Below, piece by piece: positions 62,223-64,000 of a stretch of DNA of 64,000 bases. Source of the DNA: Candidatus Methanimicrococcus labiotermitis (GTDB lineage: Archaea; Halobacteriota; Methanosarcinia; Methanosarcinales; Methanosarcinaceae); NCBI GenBank assembly GCA_009784005.1, contig WRCE01000001.1:18998-82997 (forward strand), written 5' to 3'. The position numbers and the translations under genes were made by a program. The first letter of the stretch is position 1. Each line of letters starts with the position of its first letter. The notes under the pieces are model-generated. The model saw nothing but the letters and a program-made list of their open reading frames with translations, had not been told where the DNA came from and did not search any database.

Positions 62223-63956
62223 ATGCAAAACGACGATTACGATGTCATTGTTATCGGCGGCGGTATCAGCGGCCTCCTATCCTCGCTCGCTCTTTCCAAA
62301 CACGGCAATCGTGTTTTGGTACTTGAAAAGGATGACATTGTCGGCGGCAACTGCCGCAGCTATTCCGTAGACGGTTTTACGGTGGACACCGGCCCCCACG
62401 CCATCACCGCGCTTCGCGGCGGCCCTCTCCCCATGCTGATGGACCAGTATTTCGATACCGTCCCGTCTTTTTGCCCGTACGGCAACTATTACATACGTTC
62501 GCAGGACGCTCAGCTGGTGCGCTGCCCGACGAACGTTCGCGATTTTTTAACATTTGATTACCTGCCCGTCGCCGACCGGATGAGGCTTGCCAAAACCATC
62601 GGCTCGGTCATGCTCAAAATCAGCAGAGGGATTGATTATTCCGGCGTTTCCGTCTATGACTGCCTGCCTGACGGGCTGAAGCCCGAAACCTTGGCGTTTG
62701 CCGACACGTTTTCCCTGTTCATGTCCGGCTGCAGCATGAAAGAGACATCCGTTCAGCGAATGGCGGCAGGTGCGGGCGTCGCGAAAGAAAAGGACATGCT
62801 GACAACCGAGGAGTATTTGGCAATCGTCAACGGCGGCGACCACGACGACGAACACGGCGGCGACCACGATGGTGACCACGGCGACTACGACAACAACCGC
62901 GGCGACTACGACAACAACCGCAACGACCACGACAACAACCGCGGCGACAGCGCGGCGCGGGCGGAAAAGAAAAAGCAGACGGATGAGTCTGCCGACCCGA
63001 ATGAATCTGCTGACCCTGATGAACATGCCGACCACGATAAAAAAAGCAAAACAAAAAAGAAATCCGACTCTTGGAGAAAGAGAAACGCTGACCGGAAGAC
63101 ACCGGAAAACAGCGAATCCTTTTTGAAAGCCATCCGTAAAACAATGACGCATAAAGGCGGCTTCTCGACACAGGGTTACCCGATTGGCGGCATTCAGGCC
63201 ATTACAGATTGTGCAATTAAGTCCATGCCTTCCTCTGTTGATATCTTGACGGGCGCGCGCGCCCAAACGATTTTAACGGACGGCGGCAAAGACGGAAGCG
63301 GAGACGTGAAAGCAATCGGCGTTGAGACGGCTGACAAAGAGTACTATGCCGATTTGGTGATTCACACCGGATTTGCGAGCGCTCTTCCGAATATGCTTGA
63401 GTTGCCGGTTTCTTACGTGGACATGTTAAAAGGCATCAAGCACACCGTCAGTTTGAGCGTTTGGATTGGCTTAGATGAAAAGCGCCCCGAATTTGATTAT
63501 ATCGGGTCGGAAGTGCAATTTGAAGAAATGCCTTATTGGGGCGGTTCAATCAGCAATTACGATTCGTCGCTGGCGCCCGATGGCTGCCAAACGGCAGGAT
63601 TCGCCTTCATCCCGCGGCAACAGGATGCCAAAGCCAAAATCGGCGATGCTTACAACGAACTTTTCACTCTTTTACCCGATATTGAAAAACACGTCGTCAT
63701 GCGCCACGACCAAATTACAGTCCCCGAAAAAGCGGCGATTACCGTCAGCGGCGAGTTTGCCGACATACGAACGCCGATTCGAAATTTGTATGTCGCGGGA
63801 ACGGATACCGACAAAAGAAGCATGGGCGTGACGAGAGCGGCGTATTCCGTCGTCGAGCTCCTCGGAAAATTACAGGCGGACGGCTGCCTGAAACGGCAAA
63901 ACGATTTCAAAGGCCACAATTTCAGCCGGCCTTATTTGCCGCCGATAAAGAGCTGA
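62223..63956 (+). CDS. FAD-dependent phytoene-desaturase-like oxidoreductase with repeat insertion
   Basis: A 577-residue flavoprotein of the CrtI/protoporphyrinogen-oxidase type. The dinucleotide-binding motif is DVIVIGGGISGLLSSLALSK (residues 8-27), followed by LEKDDIVGGNCRSY and DTGPHAIT. The C-terminal FAD contact is NLYVAGTDTDKRSMGVTRAA. At about residues 204-279 an in-frame hydrophilic insertion made of DYDNNRGD/GGDHD repeats and a K/E/D-rich part interrupts the substrate domain. Family members reduce or desaturate isoprenoid chains; the substrate here is not evident. No carotenoid genes are nearby. Confidence 0.82.
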   Translation: MQNDDYDVIVIGGGISGLLSSLALSKHGNRVLVLEKDDIVGGNCRSYSVDGFTVDTGPHAITALRGGPLPMLMDQYFDTVPSFCPYGNYYIRSQDAQLVRCPTNVRDFLTFDYLPVADRMRLAKTIGSVMLKISRGIDYSGVSVYDCLPDGLKPETLAFADTFSLFMSGCSMKETSVQRMAAGAGVAKEKDMLTTEEYLAIVNGGDHDDEHGGDHDGDHGDYDNNRGDYDNNRNDHDNNRGDSAARAEKKKQTDESADPNESADPDEHADHDKKSKTKKKSDSWRKRNADRKTPENSESFLKAIRKTMTHKGGFSTQGYPIGGIQAITDCAIKSMPSSVDILTGARAQTILTDGGKDGSGDVKAIGVETADKEYYADLVIHTGFASALPNMLELPVSYVDMLKGIKHTVSLSVWIGLDEKRPEFDYIGSEVQFEEMPYWGGSISNYDSSLAPDGCQTAGFAFIPRQQDAKAKIGDAYNELFTLLPDIEKHVVMRHDQITVPEKAAITVSGEFADIRTPIRNLYVAGTDTDKRSMGVTRAAYSVVELLGKLQADGCLKRQNDFKGHNFSRPYLPPIKS

Positions 63957-64000
63957 TAAAACAAAAAAGCAAAAAAAAGCAAAAAAAAACAAAAAAAAAA
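63957..64000. other. window end, A-rich
   Basis: A-runs with C and G interruptions behind the last gene; nothing else visible. Confidence 0.6.

Overview
The window reads as the chromosome of a methyl-reducing methanogenic archaeon of the Methanosarcinaceae, most like Methanimicrococcus. The evidence is: methanol methyltransferase genes (mtaC-mtaB); two monomethylamine methyltransferase genes (mtmB) each read through an in-frame UAG (pyrrolysine) codon; RamA; a Methanosarcina-type S-layer protein with a duplicated S-layer domain; and archaeal information-processing genes (fibrillarin/Nop5, SRP19, TgtA, FEN1, RFC, SecDF, archaeal PheS and TrpS, initiator tRNA-Met). Every gene I call ends in TAA or TGA and none ends in TAG, as expected where UAG is a sense codon. 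The genus is an inference; no 16S rRNA gene is present.

Layout. 0-4.4 kb: a GyrI-like protein and two paralogous acetate-transporter-family genes in a repeat-rich region. 4.4-6.6 kb: mtaCB. 7.9-15.3 kb: pheS, trpS, tRNA-iMet, a zinc-ribbon protein, and an overlapping mptG-nop5-flpA operon. 16.0-23.2 kb: a complete mrpABCDEFG Na+/H+ antiporter operon. 23.7-36 kb: a 33-residue lysine/alanine ORF, srp19, tgtA, fen1, a dCMP deaminase, secFD, a UvrD-type helicase-nuclease and an RFC small subunit. 36-48 kb: a methylamine island with two mtbA/mtmC/mtmB sets, an Rh-type ammonium channel directly behind mtmB2, and divergent ramA. 48-64 kb: agmatinase, small proteins, a CobW-like GTPase, tRNA-Cys, an AIM24-like protein, a giant S-layer protein, thiL, an AAA ATPase, purC and a CrtI-like flavoprotein.

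How the genes work together. MtmB and MtaB move methyl groups from monomethylamine and methanol onto the corrinoid proteins MtmC and MtaC. MtbA passes the methylamine-derived methyl group to coenzyme M, and RamA reactivates oxidised corrinoid. Monomethylamine demethylation releases ammonia, which gives the linked Rh channel a plausible role. Acetate importers fit an organism that assimilates acetate, and Mrp would link Na+ and H+ gradients.

The strangest property of the window is repeat expansion. Nearly every intergenic gap holds a different short tandem repeat. Many genes (trpS, nop5, flpA, mrpG, mrpD, tgtA, uvrD-like, thiL, crtI-like) carry in-frame low-complexity insertions or tails that spare the catalytic motifs. 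Between mrpB and mrpC a 33-nt repeat has expanded into a 43-codon ORF that overlaps the stop of mrpB and the start of mrpC by ATGA. Two families of dispersed palindromic elements (three copies each), a shared stem-loop at the predicted 5' ends of both mtmCB transcripts, a probable ACG start in fen1, and the Rh channel in the methylamine island are the other main leads.
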